Of a stretch of DNA of 64,000 nt, positions 34,457 through 45,186 are shown in pieces (position 1 is the stretch's first letter; every line of letters begins with the position of its first letter). Under the pieces are notes generated by a model, which saw nothing but the letters and a program-made list of their open reading frames with translations, was not told where the DNA came from and ran no database searches. This DNA is from Cherax quadricarinatus (Eukaryota > Arthropoda > Malacostraca > Decapoda > Parastacidae): contig NC_091312.1 of the NCBI RefSeq assembly GCF_038502225.1, forward strand, positions 29,577,410-29,641,409, given 5' to 3'. The position numbers were made by a program, and so were the translations under genes.

Positions 34457-37400
34457 CTAAACTACACCCAACCCTAACATTGCACCTACCGACAGATTAC
34501 GATAACCCAAGGGAAAACTATTTACCCACAACCTCCCATATAGTAGCCTATTTCTGCATACTGTACGATACACACTCGCCGCAAGCGCCCGCACCCTATA
34601 TTCACCCCCCACCTCCCGCATGCACCAAGACACATACAAAAAATCTGCCACTACATACATCACTGCCCTCCGAATGTCCTTGGAAACCCCTCCCACATCA
34701 AAATGCAAAGCCCTCAAAGTCGAAATGTTTCTTCCCCCTCCCACCACTATACCCAGAACTCTCGCTAACCATGCCCTTACAAAACCCAAGGTTTCACAAA
34801 AATATATGGCATGAAAAGCCGTCTCCTCTTCCTCACAATGCAAACAAGTGCCAGCACCTCCATAACCCATTCTATATAGCACTGACCTTGTAGCTAGAAT
34901 TCCCATAAAGAATCTATAAACCACTTCACGAACCCTTGGCTTTAATCTGATCTTCCGAAAGTCTTCCCAAATGCCCCTCCAATCATACATTGGGTATGTA
35001 GCTACTCCCTGTATCACTGTACCCTGCCTACCTGTCCTCCCAAGCCTACTTACCCTTACCCGCACCATATCTTCACACTCCAGTAGTGCCTTTCCCTTCC
35101 ACCATTTTCGCACATCCTTCATGACCTCTCCCACCCTTCTACCCCTCTCCCCTCCCACCCTCAAGTATCGCTGCTTCACATACACTGCCTTCACTCGTGT
35201 GTCCAAAGGTATAAGACCCAGCCCACCCTGCCGCACGCCCATCATCACCACCTCCTTCCGTAGCCATGGCTTCCCATAACCCCACACATACCTCAAAACC
35301 ACCCTCTCCAGTTCCTGAATATCACACGACCTCAGGGGATATATTTCTGCCACGCCCCACACTTTACTGTACACAAGTGTATTTACTACCACCACCCTCT
35401 GCTGCAATGTTACATCCCCAGCCCTCCACCCGCGCATCCTACCCATCGCTCTACTCACTACTTCCTTGGAATTTATTCTCTGTGCCTCCCCAGCGTCCGC
35501 CATATACACAACCCCACATATCTTAATTCTATCCACTACGTTCCACCCATACTGTTCCCCCAACCCCCCCCCACCCACGTGCCTACTTCTAATAACTTTG
35601 ACTTTGCTCCATTAACCCTCATCCCTGTCGCCCCACCAAAAATCTCTATTATACGTCCCACATTCCCCAATCCTATTTCCCCTCCTACCAAAACTGTGGT
35701 GTCATCCACATACCCCACAATAAAACATCTCCCAGGACCCACCTCTCCCTGTTCCCACACGCCTTCCTCTATAAGCCTATAAAAAGGGTCCTGCATGCAT
35801 GCAAAGAGGATTTGAGACAAGGGGCAACCCTGTCGCAAACCCATCCCCATCTGCACTGGCAACCCTAACTTCCCATTAACCTGAACCCTGACCGTTGCAG
35901 GCGTATACAAAGTAGTCGCCCAGCGCACAATCTCATCACCAAAACCCTGTTTTTTTAAAATACACCACAACATATGTCTATCTACACTGTCATAAGCCTG
36001 CTTCCAATCAATCCCCAAGATCCCCCCCCCATTGTCTACCCTCCACAAAATCCTTAATTCTTCTATGCCCCTCACGCATACTTCGACCTGGAATCCCACA
36101 CTGTCCTCTATGTAGGACTCGGTCAAGCACCTTTTTCATACGGTTGCCTAAAACCTTCGCAAAAACTTTATAATCTGCACACATGAGGGAGATCGCCCTA
36201 TAAGCACCCAAGGTCTTCCCCCCCCCTTATAGACCAAAACTACTACCCCCGTGCCCTGCGATTCCCCCAACACTCCCCTTTCCTTCATACAGTTAAACAA
36301 CCGGACCAGACATTCCTTCATACAATCCCAATGTGTAATATAGAAATCATTAGGAATTCCATCAATGCCCGGCGCTTTTCCCCTACTCAAGCCCATTATC
36401 GCCTCCTCCACCTCCTCCTCACTGATCCTACCCTCTATTACCGCACTCTCCTCCTCCCCTAAAATACCTCGAATTCCTTCTCCCAGAATCTCTCCCTCCC
36501 TCTCTCCTCCCTCCCTCTGCTTAAAATTCTCCCTAAACCAATAATCAGCATAATTGCTCATTCCATCGGTGGTACTAAGTACCTGCCCCACCCTGTATCC
36601 CCCCACCCCTTTACACACCTCTAATCCCATAATCGTGGTCATCTGTTGCCTATTCCTAAATCTTCTCAAAACACATCCTGACGGTTTGTCACCCCATAGA
36701 ACCTCCTCTAAACCTTCCCTCACACGTATCGCATCAAAACGAGAATTTTGTATATCCCTCAATCTTCCCCTTAAAACCTCTATTTCTTCATGTCTAGCCC
36801 CCCTCCCCCTTCATAACAATCATTTAGCTGCCCCTCTAAATATTTCTGTAAACCATACCTCCACCTCGCCTCATCCCTTCCTCTATGCTGGTAATACTCC
36901 CTAATCTGCAATTTAGCGTGCTTCTCCCACCATTCCAAGATATCCTCCTCTTCCTTGCGAGCCTCCCATAGTTGCTTCCACCATTCCCTAAAAAACAACC
37001 CCTCCCCCTCTCCCTGAAGTAGCCTCACATTCATTTTCCAATAACCCACATACCTACGAACCATCCCTTCCCATGCCATCTCTGCCAAAACGGCACGATG
37101 GTCCGAAAAACCTAAATCTATCGTCATTACACGTTCTACTGTTATATCTCGAGTTATATATATACGATCCAACCTGGCAGCATAACCCCTCCGCATAAAC
37201 GTGTGCTCTACTTTCCACCCATCGCCCCTGACTATGTCATAAACCCCGGCATCCCTCAACAAATCCCTCAATACCCCAAGCACACACCCTGCCCCTCTCG
37301 GTTCCACATCCTTATTCCTGATTACACAATTCCAATCCCCACCTATTATAGAAACCATTGGTAAACCCCGCATGTAGAAAAGCAAAACCTCCCTTACAAA

Positions 37401-37742
37401 ATTCACCTTAACCCATATGTTACTATCTGCCGGCATATATATCCCCAGAAAACATACTCTAATCTCGCCCCATATCCCTTCCACCCTCACCACCCTCCCC
37501 TCCCCTCCCTCTTCCCACTTGAGCATGTGGAATGGGCTGGACTCCCTCACTGCCACTGCCACCCCACCCTTTAATTTCCCTGAACTACCAACATACATCC
37601 TAAAACCGTTCAGCCTCAACTCTCTGCCATACTTGAAATTGTGTTCTTGAATAAAACACACTTCAATGTTAAAACGCCGCAAAACATCCTCCAACCATAC
37701 TCGTTTACCGTCAGCTCTAAGGCCATTCACGTTTATCGTTAG
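34457..37742 (-). pseudogene. Tx1-type LINE ORF2 (copy D): complete motif set, frameshifted at C runs
   Basis: Endonuclease: NVNGLRADGKRVWLED, FIQEHNF, LGIYMPADSN, IIGGDWNCVI, DVEPRG, LDRIYITR and FSDHRAV all present. RT: RGKAPGIDGIPNDF, VVVLVYKGG, ISLMCADYKVFAKVLGNR, GIDWKQAYDSVDR, GMGLRQGCPLSQILF and GYVDDTTVLVG (YVDD intact). C-terminus: RQGGLGLIPLDTR, TCLHCEEEETAFHAIYFC and CRNRLLYGRLW, with a stop at 34457. Frame changes near 36770, 36225, 36024 and 35570 all fall in C homopolymers. The codon at the ORF2 start reads CTA where A and C have ATG; copy B shares this. Confidence 0.85.
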
Positions 37743-37746
37743 ACAC

Positions 37747-38988
37747 TTAAAGATTCAGAAAGGGTGGCTTTCCTCTATGTCTCTGTGTCCTGTCTGTTCC
37801 ACTTTTTGCTGCTTCTGTCTTTTCTCGTGCACTCTTTCCCGCCTGTGCCCCCTCCCCCCCCTGTGCACTACCCCGCCCTTTCTTAATCACTCCTGCCCAC
37901 GTCTTCTTCCCTGTACGCTGAGCTGGTGTTATAACCTCCTCATCCGACGAGCCTCCAGCCCTCTTTCTAGATGTGCCCTCAATTTCCATATCAGTATTTC
38001 CATTGCCCTTGTGCACCTCTGCTTCCACCTGTATCAACTGCAACATGCCAGGCTCTGACCCCAGAGGCTCTGGAATCTGCTCAATCAAGTCCTTCTCAAC
38101 CGTCAGAATTCTCCTGTCTGTAGCTGGGTTCTCCTCCGCAGGCACGTCCAGGAAAGACTTAATCATCTCCTGTAGGGGCGTAGATAACTCCTGTGGATCA
38201 CCGGTCTCTCCCACCCCCACAGGCTGCTGCTCAACTCCCGGGCCCGCTTGCGGGGGATTATCCGAAGCCACTCGTAGTGTCACACAATTCTCTAACACGC
38301 CCTCCACTTCTTCCGCCCAATTACCTGTGCCTGCTGCACTCAAATTCTTCGGCAGAGGTTCCGCCTGAGACTCCGTGGCTACTTGCCGTTCCCAAGGCCG
38401 CGGCGCTGCTGCTCTACCACATCCGGCCGCCATGTGGTTAAAAGCGCCGCACAGGCGACACGTCTTTCGTTGTCCCGCGTAGGTCACGTACAGCTGTGTC
38501 CTAAAATCCTCCAGGACAACATACGATGGAATAGGTCTTCTTAAAGACATCTTGACGGTGTAAGATCCAGCCGGCAACCCTTCATAGATTCCCTCCGTCC
38601 ATCGAACTAAAGTTATATCATGCACCTCACCATATCTTTGAAATGTCTCTCTGATATCTACATCGTCTGCCTCGAAAGGAACGTTGCGGATCCTCACCCA
38701 GGTGTAGTATTTTGAGGCATCCCGCAGGCGTACCTCCAGACCAGATGATACGGTGATGTTCTTCTCCTGGTACTGAGTCACCGTCCTTTCATATGCCTCC
38801 ACTATACAGAACTTTATGAAGATTCGTGATGATCCATTAAGTGCTATTCCGTGTAAGTCTTCAACTTCAATGCCAAACGTGTCCCGTATAATCGTTGGTA
38901 ATAAAACAGAGGCATTCGTAGGGTAAATTGCCCCTTTAACAAGGTCAACACACACGGTGTTGCTCCTCCTGCGGTAGCTGGCAGCCAT
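37747..38988 (-). CDS. Tx1-type LINE ORF1 (copy D), intact 413-codon RNA-binding protein
   Basis: A fully open frame from ATG 38988 (MAASYRRRSNTVCVDLVKG) to TAA 37747. Residues about 10-75 look like a first RRM-like fold; about 95-165 form a clearer RRM with YYTWVRIRNVPFEADDVDI; the knuckle CRLCGAFNHMAAGC is at 177-190 (C-X2-C-X4-H-X4-C). A disordered Pro/Glu-rich linker follows, then TSRKRAGGSSDEEVITPAQR and a basic tail. In LINEs such proteins coat element RNA and chaperone target-primed reverse transcription. It is the only uninterrupted ORF1 here. Function is inferred from domain order. Confidence 0.85.
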   Translation of the reverse strand: MAASYRRRSNTVCVDLVKGAIYPTNASVLLPTIIRDTFGIEVEDLHGIALNGSSRIFIKFCIVEAYERTVTQYQEKNITVSSGLEVRLRDASKYYTWVRIRNVPFEADDVDIRETFQRYGEVHDITLVRWTEGIYEGLPAGSYTVKMSLRRPIPSYVVLEDFRTQLYVTYAGQRKTCRLCGAFNHMAAGCGRAAAPRPWERQVATESQAEPLPKNLSAAGTGNWAEEVEGVLENCVTLRVASDNPPQAGPGVEQQPVGVGETGDPQELSTPLQEMIKSFLDVPAEENPATDRRILTVEKDLIEQIPEPLGSEPGMLQLIQVEAEVHKGNGNTDMEIEGTSRKRAGGSSDEEVITPAQRTGKKTWAGVIKKGRGSAQGGEGAQAGKSAREKTEAAKSGTDRTQRHRGKPPFLNL

Positions 38989-39089
38989 CTTGGTGAAAAC
39001 AGGAAGTTGCGCACCAGAGAAAGCAAGAGCTGTTTGCGCAGTGCGTCCACTCAGCCCGAAAGCGAAGAGGACAATGAAAGAATAGAATT

Positions 39090-39382
39090 ACTCTAGGCTC
39101 AGACGCTTCTGCTGTAGTTGCTCTTTCTTCTACGTCATCAAATAGAGTTATACTTTCTAATTGTGACACTAGGCTTTCTGTATCTGAATCATAATCAGAC
39201 ATCTCTGTATGAGCAGGAAACAATATATCTTCAATTAACGCTCTGACAGTTTCTGCGGTGTAATTCCTGTTATACTTCACACCGAGATATTTGGCTACTC
39301 GCCAACATGTCTGAAGTTTTAATGTACTTAACTCAGACAAAGTCAGAGTATCAATTAACTGTTTCACTTTGGCATACATCAC
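39090..39382 (-). pseudogene. Gypsy gag, N-terminal part
   Basis: About 98 codons: a helical N-terminus (MMYAKVKQLIDTLTLSELST, VAKYLGVKYNRNYTAETVRA) and an acidic stretch (SDYDSDTESLVSQLESI), cut by copy D's target duplication at 39078-39089. The ATG at 39382 is a plausible gag start. Assignment to gag rests on position between primer-binding site and capsid, not on a recognised domain. Confidence 0.6.
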
Positions 39383-39609
39383 GAAAAAAAGTGTACTACG
39401 AGAGAGTGATTATGGGAAACTATAATCCTAATAGGAATTTTAGTGTTGGTTGTCTTAGAGCTAGAGCTCATAAACAGTATTTTCATCTCCTTGGATCAAG
39501 AGCCTCGGTCAAGTACATACATCCATCTAGTATGGTGTACAAGACTAAACTCAAAGTCTTCAGATTAGGAAAGTACTCAAAGTGTTTGGCCATAGAGTTA
39601 GGTAGATCA

Positions 39610-40900
39610 TGGTAATGAATATGATAGTGTATATGGACTTCAGTAAGGCTTTCGATAGAGTTCTACATCAAAGGCTATTGAGAAAACTTAAGGCACACGG
39701 AATAGGAGGAGAATTTTTTTCCTGGGTAGAGGCATGGCTGACAAATAGACAGCAGAGAGTTTGCATAAATGGGGAGAAATCAGAATGGGGGCACGTCACA
39801 AGCGGTGTTCCTCAGGGGTCTGTGTTGGGCCCGTTGTTGTTCACAATTTACATAAACGACATAGATGAGGGAATAAATAGCGACATAAGCAAATTTGTTG
39901 ATGACACCAAAATAGGCCATCCAATTCATTCTAATGAGGACACTAGAGCACTTCAGGATGATTTGAATAGACTGATGCAATGGTCGGAGAAGTGGCAGAT
40001 GCAGCTTAATATTGACAAATGCAAAGTTCTAAATGTTGGACAGGTAAATAACCATGCCACATATAAACTAAATAATGTAGATCTTAATACTACTGATTGC
40101 GAAAAGGATTTAGGAGTTCTGGTTAGCAGTAATCTAAAACCAAGACAACAGTGCATTAGTGTTCGCAATAAAACAAACAGAATTCTTGGCTTCATATCTA
40201 GAAGTATAAATAATAGAAGTCCTCATGTTGTTCTTCAACTCTATATATCCTTGGTTAGGCCTCATTTAGACTATGCTGCTCAGTTCTGGTCACCGTTTTA
40301 CAGAATGGATATAAATGCTCTGGAAAACGTAGAGAGGAGGATGACAAAGATGATCCCATGTATCAGAAATCTTCCCTATGAGGATAGACTGAGGGCCCTG
40401 AATCAACACTCTCTCGAAAGGCGTAGAATTAGGGGGGATATGATCGAGGTGTATAAATGGAAAACAGGAATAAATAAAGGGGATGAAAATAGCGTGCTGA
40501 AAATTTCCAGCCAAGACAGGACTCGCAGCAATGGTTTCAAGTTGGAAAAATTCAGATTCAGAAAGGATATAGGAAAGCACTGGTTTGGTAATAGAGTTGT
40601 GGATGAGTGGAACAAATTCCTGAGTACAGTTATTCAGGCTAAAACGTTGTGTAGTTTTAAAAATAGGTTAGATAAATACATGAGTGGGTGTGGGTGGGTG
40701 TGAGTTGGATCTGACTAGCTTGTGCTGCTGGGTCTGGTGCAGTGCTCCATCCTTGAGTGGAGGTGACCAGACTGGGTGGGTCATTGGGCTAATCTGGGGG
40801 GGACACTGGTCTAATCTGGAGGGGGGACATGGATCTGCTCTGCATGGGTCAGTAGGCCTGTTGCAGTGTCCCTTCTTTCTTATGTTCTTATTAGTATGTC
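39610..40900 (+). mobile_element. CR1-clade LINE, family a, copy 2 (5'-truncated), in gypsy leader
   Basis: A plus-strand fragment inserted between gypsy gag and its primer-binding site. It starts within the RT codons (YMDFSKAFDRV) and ends in TTCTTATGTTCTTA. The 3' UTR differs from copy 1 in a G-rich stretch around 40790-40830. Boundaries approximate. Confidence 0.85.
39615..40703 (+). pseudogene. CR1-a ORF2 fragment (copy 2): RT C-terminal two thirds
   Basis: An open frame of ~360 codons: [42 protein letters not shown] (catalytic FVDD rather than FADD), EKDLGVLVSSNLKPRQQC, VRPHLDYAAQFWSPFYR, RRRIRGDMIEVYKWKTGI and NRVVDEWN. About 70% identical by eye to copy 1. No endonuclease or ORF1, hence inactive, though the RT part has no stop. 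Confidence 0.85.
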
Positions 40901-40939
40901 AAACTGGACAATTTCTCCAACACCTTGGATCAAGAGCAT

Positions 40940-40954
40940 CCCCGACAGGCCCCA
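40940..40954 (-). other. Primer-binding site of gypsy element
   Basis: On the element strand TGGGGCCTGTCGGGG lies three bases after the 5' LTR. It begins with TGG, the complement of a tRNA CCA end. I cannot name the tRNA. Confidence 0.55.
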
Positions 40955-40957
40955 ATT

Positions 40958-41159
40958 TGTTAAAAAAAACGCGATTTCTAATAAGCACATAATAATAATA
41001 TATGAATGTTACATCCTACCTAACAATATAACTAAGTTAAATAATAATATAAAACAATATATTTACGATTTAGCTATTATCGCAAATATAAGCAATATAA
41101 AATTATATGAAAAGGTAATATACATTATATACATTGTGACCCATTCAGGGGTCTCAACA
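40958..41159 (-). repeat. 5' LTR of gypsy element (202 bp, internally deleted)
   Basis: TGTTAAAAAAAACGCG at one end and CTCAACA at the other; collinear with both ends of the 28541-29825 LTR but missing about 1,085 bp. The deletion joint is at AATAAG|CACATAAT, with a short AG match at both break ends. Confidence 0.75.
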
Positions 41160-41233
41160 CTATATAATATGTAATGTCAGTAAGTACTGATTGTTATGTC
41201 TAGTGCGTAAATGAATAGTTTAGGCATATTTTG

Positions 41234-41404
<171 letters not shown>

Positions 41405-41529
41405 TATAAAATCCGTGTGAAGTGTACCATGCAGTTGAAAAAAGTGTGTATGTGTGTGTGTGTACTCCCCTAATTGTGGTTGCAGGGCTCGAGACTCAGC
41501 TCGTGGCCCCTCCTCTTCACTGATTGCTA

Positions 41530-42530
41530 CTAGGTCCTCTCTCTTCCTGCTCCATGAGCTTCATCATACCTCGTCTTAAAGCTATGTATGGTTCCTGCCT
41601 CCACTACATCACTTGCTAGGCTATTCCACTTCTTGACAACTCTTTGACTGAAGAAATACTTCCCTACATCCCTTTGACTCATGTGAGTCTTCATCTTCCA
41701 ATTGTGACCCCTTGTTTCAGTGTGAGTTCGAAACTGGTGCTGCATACTCCAGTATGGGCCTGACGTACACTGTGTACAGTATCTTGAACGATTCTTTACT
41801 AAAACATCTGAATGCCAGGCGCTCATATGCTGCAGCAGTTATCAGGTTGATGTGTGCTTCCGGAGACGTGCTCAGTGTTATACTCACCCAAAGATCTTTC
41901 TCCTTGAGCGAGGTTTGCAGTCTTTGGCCTGCGGTCTTCTGTGCCCTTCCCCGCTCTTCATGACTTTGCATTTGGCGGTGTTAAATTCGAGGAGCCAGTT
42001 GCTGCACCACGGGTCCAGCCTGTCCAGGTCTCTTTGTAGTCCTGCCTGATCCTCATCAGATTTAATTCTCCTCATTAACTTCACATCATCTGCGAACAAA
42101 TACACTTCTGAGTCTATCCCTTCCATCATGTCATTCACATATACCAAAAATAGCACTGGTCCTAGGACTGACTCTTGTGGGAACCCCGCTCATCACAGGC
42201 ACCCACTGTGATACCTCATCACGTACCATGACTCGTTGCCTCCCTGTTGTTGTTGCCTTTGATCCATTGCAGTGCCCTTCCTTTTATACGCGCCTGATCC
42301 TCCAGCTTCTGCACTAATCTCTTGTGAAGAATTGAGTCGAAAGCCTTCTTGCATTCCAAGAAAATGCAATCAACCAACCTCTCTCTCTCGTGTCTTGCTT
42401 CAGTAACTTTGTCATAAAACTCCTGAAGGTTTGTGACACAGGATTTGCTTTCCATGAATCCGTGCCGATTGTCGTTTAAAATCTTGTTCCATTCCACGTG
42501 CTCCACCACTCTCCTGGCAATTTTCTCCAA
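41530..42530 (-). pseudogene. CR1-b ORF2: reverse transcriptase (copy 3, broken)
   Basis: Blocks 42530-42219 (DNRHGFMESKSCVTNLQEFY, DCIFLECKKAFDSILHKRLV), 42156-41884 (MLFLVYVNDMMEGIDSEVYL, LFADDVKLMRR), 41971-41717 and 41826-41530 (C-terminal RGHNWKMKTHMSQRDV). The [10 protein letters not shown] box is disrupted near 42180. Multiple indels; the thumb region is shortened relative to copy 1. Confidence 0.8.
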
Positions 42531-42972
42531 GGCTTTGCATACTATACAGTCAGTGACGCTGGTCTATAGTTTAGTGCCTCGTTTCTGTCTCCTTTCTTAG
42601 AAATGTGACTACATTTGAAATCTTCCATATCTCAGGTAGTTACCCAGTTTCAAGGGATGTGTTGAAAATTGTTTGTAGTGGCACACACAGCGTTTCCGCT
42701 CCCTCTCTAAGGACCCATGGAGAGATGTTGTCTGGTCCCACAACCTTTGAGGAATCAAGACTGCTTAGCAGCTTTTTCACCTCCTCCTCAGTTGTGCGTA
42801 TTTCATCCAACACTTGTTAGTATAACCCTTGTTGGTGTCCCCCTCTGTTCTGCCTTCCCAGAGTCCTCCCTGTCTCTACTGTAAATGCTTCCTTAAATCT
42901 CGTGTTGAGCTCCTCGCATTCCTCTTGATCCTTTCTTGTAAGCTCTCCATCTTCTTTCCTCAGCCTGATTAC

Positions 42973-44147
42973 CTAGTCTTTGACTGTTGTACTCCTCCTA
43001 ATTTGGCTATACAGCAGTTTCGGGTCAGACTTGACTTTCAATGCTTTGTTGTTTTCATACTGTCGTTGGGTCTCCCTCCTTATCTGTGCATATTCGTTTC
43101 TGGCTCTTCGAGTAATCTCTTTATTTTTCTGGGTCCTTTGCTTTCTGTACTTTTTCCATTCTCTAGTGCACTTAGTTTTTGCCTCCCTGCACCTTCGGGT
43201 AAACCAAGAACTCGTTTTGATCCTCCCATTATTTCTGTTGTCCTTGGGAACTAAACTTTCCTCTGCCTCCTTGCATTTTGTTGTTTCATAGTCCACCATT
43301 TCATTTACCGACTTTCCTACCAATTCTCTGTCCCACTGAACCTACTGCAAGAAGTTCCTTATACCTGTGCAGTCCCCCCTTTTATAGTTTGGTTTTTCCC
43401 ATTCAACTCCTGTCACCCTCTCCACTTGTAATTCCAGTATTTATTCAGAGATTAGAACTAGCTCCAAGGGGCCTCTCATATGTGATGTTCTCAATGTCCA
43501 AACTGCTCAAGGTGAACACGAGGTCCTGTCTCGCTGGTTCATCCTCCCCTCTCTCTCTGGTAGTGTCCCTAACATGTTGGTGCATGAGGTTTTCCTGCAC
43601 CACATCCATTATCTTGGCTCTCCATGTTTCGGGACCCCCATGTGACTCAAGGTTTTCCCAATCAGTCTCTCTGTAGTTGAAATCGCCCATAACCAGTAAC
43701 TGCTCTGCTTGAGTGAGCTCTTCTGGCCACCTCACCTAGTATGTCCACCTCAGCTAGTATGTCCACTATTGCTCTGTTGCTCTCTTCATATTCCTCTCTT
43801 GGCCTCCTGCAGTTTTGTGGTGGGTTATACATCACTGCAATGACTACCTTGTGTTCCCCAGACTGAATTGTACCTATCATGTAATCCTTTTCTCCAATCT
43901 TGTCCATTCCATCCATTTCCTCAAATCCTCATCGGTTTTTAATGAGCAGTGCAATCCCTCCTCCCCCTCTGCTCCTTCTATCTTTCCTCAGGATCTGATA
44001 TCCAGGTGGAAAGATTGCATCTGTTATGGTCTCAGTGAGTTTTGTTTCTGTGATTGCTGTGATATCTGGGGACGTCTCGTTGATTATTTCATGACACTTC
44101 TCACATTTATTTGTTATTCCATCTGCGTTCATATACCAAACCTTCAA
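42973..44147 (-). pseudogene. CR1-b ORF2: endonuclease and linker (broken)
   Basis: Endonuclease pieces: MKVWYMNADGITNK, DITAITETKL (catalytic E), RRSRGGGGIALLIKN, IAVMYNPPQN (Y), LLVMGDFNYRETDW (GDFN) and ARQDLVFT. Linker: KTSSWFTRRCREAK, TREWKKYRKQRT and YAQIRRETQRQYE. Three frames are used, with breaks near 43920, 43735 and 43400. It corresponds to the N-terminal half of the RT gene whose remainder follows at 42530. Confidence 0.8.
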
Positions 44148-44351
44148 CTTCTTTTCTAAAACTGTGGTCCGGGGAGAATGGTGGGGTTGTGGGAGTGGAA
44201 GCCCTGGTGGGGGCCTATGTGGGGGTTATGGGGGTGGGGTTTGTGATCAGGGGTGGGGGCATAGTGCCTATGGGAGGTTGCTGTATGGATGGGGTTTGTG
44301 ATGTGGGGATGGGGACAGAGGGAACAGTGTGTGGGTTTTGGTTTAGATTAT

Positions 44352-44711
44352 TCAGTTGTATTTGGGTTGTCGTGGTTGGATTCCCTCTGTGGGTGTTTCT
44401 GGAGGAGGGTGTGTTTTCTCTTCCACCTGGGTTTGGGTTCTGCTCATCTCCATCATTGCCTCTCGCTCCTCCTTTGGGGTTTGCACCCTCTCTTTCAGTA
44501 TCATCCTTTCTTCTTTTGCTCTGTCTCGATCAAGGTACACTCTCCGGTACTCTAGTTTGTCCCTTAGTCGTGCTTTCTCCTGCAGGATCCTGTTTCGAGT
44601 TGATTCGGCCTTGAAAATCACTTTAACTGGCCGGTTATTTCCTCTTCCTAACCACCCAATTCTCCGAAAACTTGTCAGCTGAGTCATATCGTCTTCACCT
44701 GTTGCTTTCAT
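44352..44711 (-). pseudogene. CR1-b ORF1-like C-terminal region
   Basis: A 119-codon frame with RIGWLGRGNNRPVKVIFKAE, ILQEKARLRDKLEYRRVYL, DRDRAKEERMILKERV and a Glu/Arg-rich coil. The RPVKVIF...VYLDRD pattern is that of the RRM/C-terminal domain of L1- and CR1-type ORF1 proteins that bind element RNA. It ends Pro-rich before the spacer. The start codon is not established. Confidence 0.55.
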
Positions 44712-44789
44712 GATACTTTCAATGGGTTTTTTCTCATGTGTTTTCTTGCATCATAGGTTTCTCCTTCAACCTCCTGGAGCCCTGTGTGT

Positions 44790-45040
44790 GTGTGTGTGTA
44801 TATACTCACCTATTTGTGGTTGCAGGGATCGTGTCATAGCTCCTGGCCCCTCCTCTTTACTGGTCGCTACTAGGTCCTCTCTCTACCTGCTCTATGAGCT
44901 ATATCAAACCTCGTGCTATGTATGGTTCCTGCCTCTAATACGTCACTTTCCATACTGTTCCACTTCTTGGCAACTCTGTGACTGAAGAAATACTTCCTAA
45001 CATCCCTTTGACTCATTTCAGTCTTCAACTTCCAATTGTG
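44790..45040 (-). mobile_element. CR1-clade LINE, family b, copy 4 (3' scrap)
   Basis: Only about 250 bp of the CR1-b 3' end: starts with a short GT run and ACTCACCTATTTGTGG, ends after the HNWKLK-region codons. Inserted at the 5' side of copy 3. Confidence 0.75.
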
Positions 45041-45186
45041 TGCAAATGTGTGTCTAAGTTTACTTAGGAATATTGGATACTCTGTTCTTTGTGATAGTTA
45101 CACACTGGTAGTTGAACACTGATAATTAGCGTCAAATGTGTTTCCCTGAAATTTTCCATCATTCGCAATGCGAAATCTGTCTATAT

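Larger units (their letters stand above)
33236..39077 (-). mobile_element. L1/Tx1-type LINE copy D, full-length, inserted in gypsy gag
   Basis: A complete minus-strand insertion of 5.84 kb with a perfect 12-bp target duplication, AAGAATAGAATT (33224-33235 and 39078-39089). A-tract at 33236-33260 followed by the family signature; 3' UTR to 34456; ORF2 34457-37742; ORF1 37747-38988; 5' UTR 38989-39077. Same subfamily as copy B. Best-preserved ORF1 in the window. Confidence 0.9.
28541..41159 (-). mobile_element. Ty3/gypsy-type LTR retrotransposon (Gmr1-like order), heavily nested
   Basis: A minus-strand LTR element is bounded by TGTT...AACA termini and a 5-bp target duplication, CTATA (28536-28540 and 41160-41164). 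3' LTR 28541-29825; polypurine tract 29826-29832; RNase H, integrase finger, protease and gag run rightwards; primer-binding site 40940-40954; 5' LTR 40958-41159. It contains copy D (33236-39077) and CR1-a2 (about 39610-40900). Without these the element is about 5.5 kb and lacks most of RT and the integrase core. 29833-30490 and 39383-39609 are its non-coding regions. Confidence 0.8.
41440..44780 (-). mobile_element. CR1-clade LINE, family b, copy 3 (near full-length, degraded)
   Basis: The longest family-b copy. On the minus strand: an ORF1-like block (44711-44352), a G-rich spacer, endonuclease (44147-43445), linker (43323-42973) and RT (42530-41530). 3' end ACTCCCCTAATTGTGG adjoining a short GT run at 41443-41462. 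Its 5' side abuts a GT tract at about 44788 belonging to copy 4. Confidence 0.8.
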
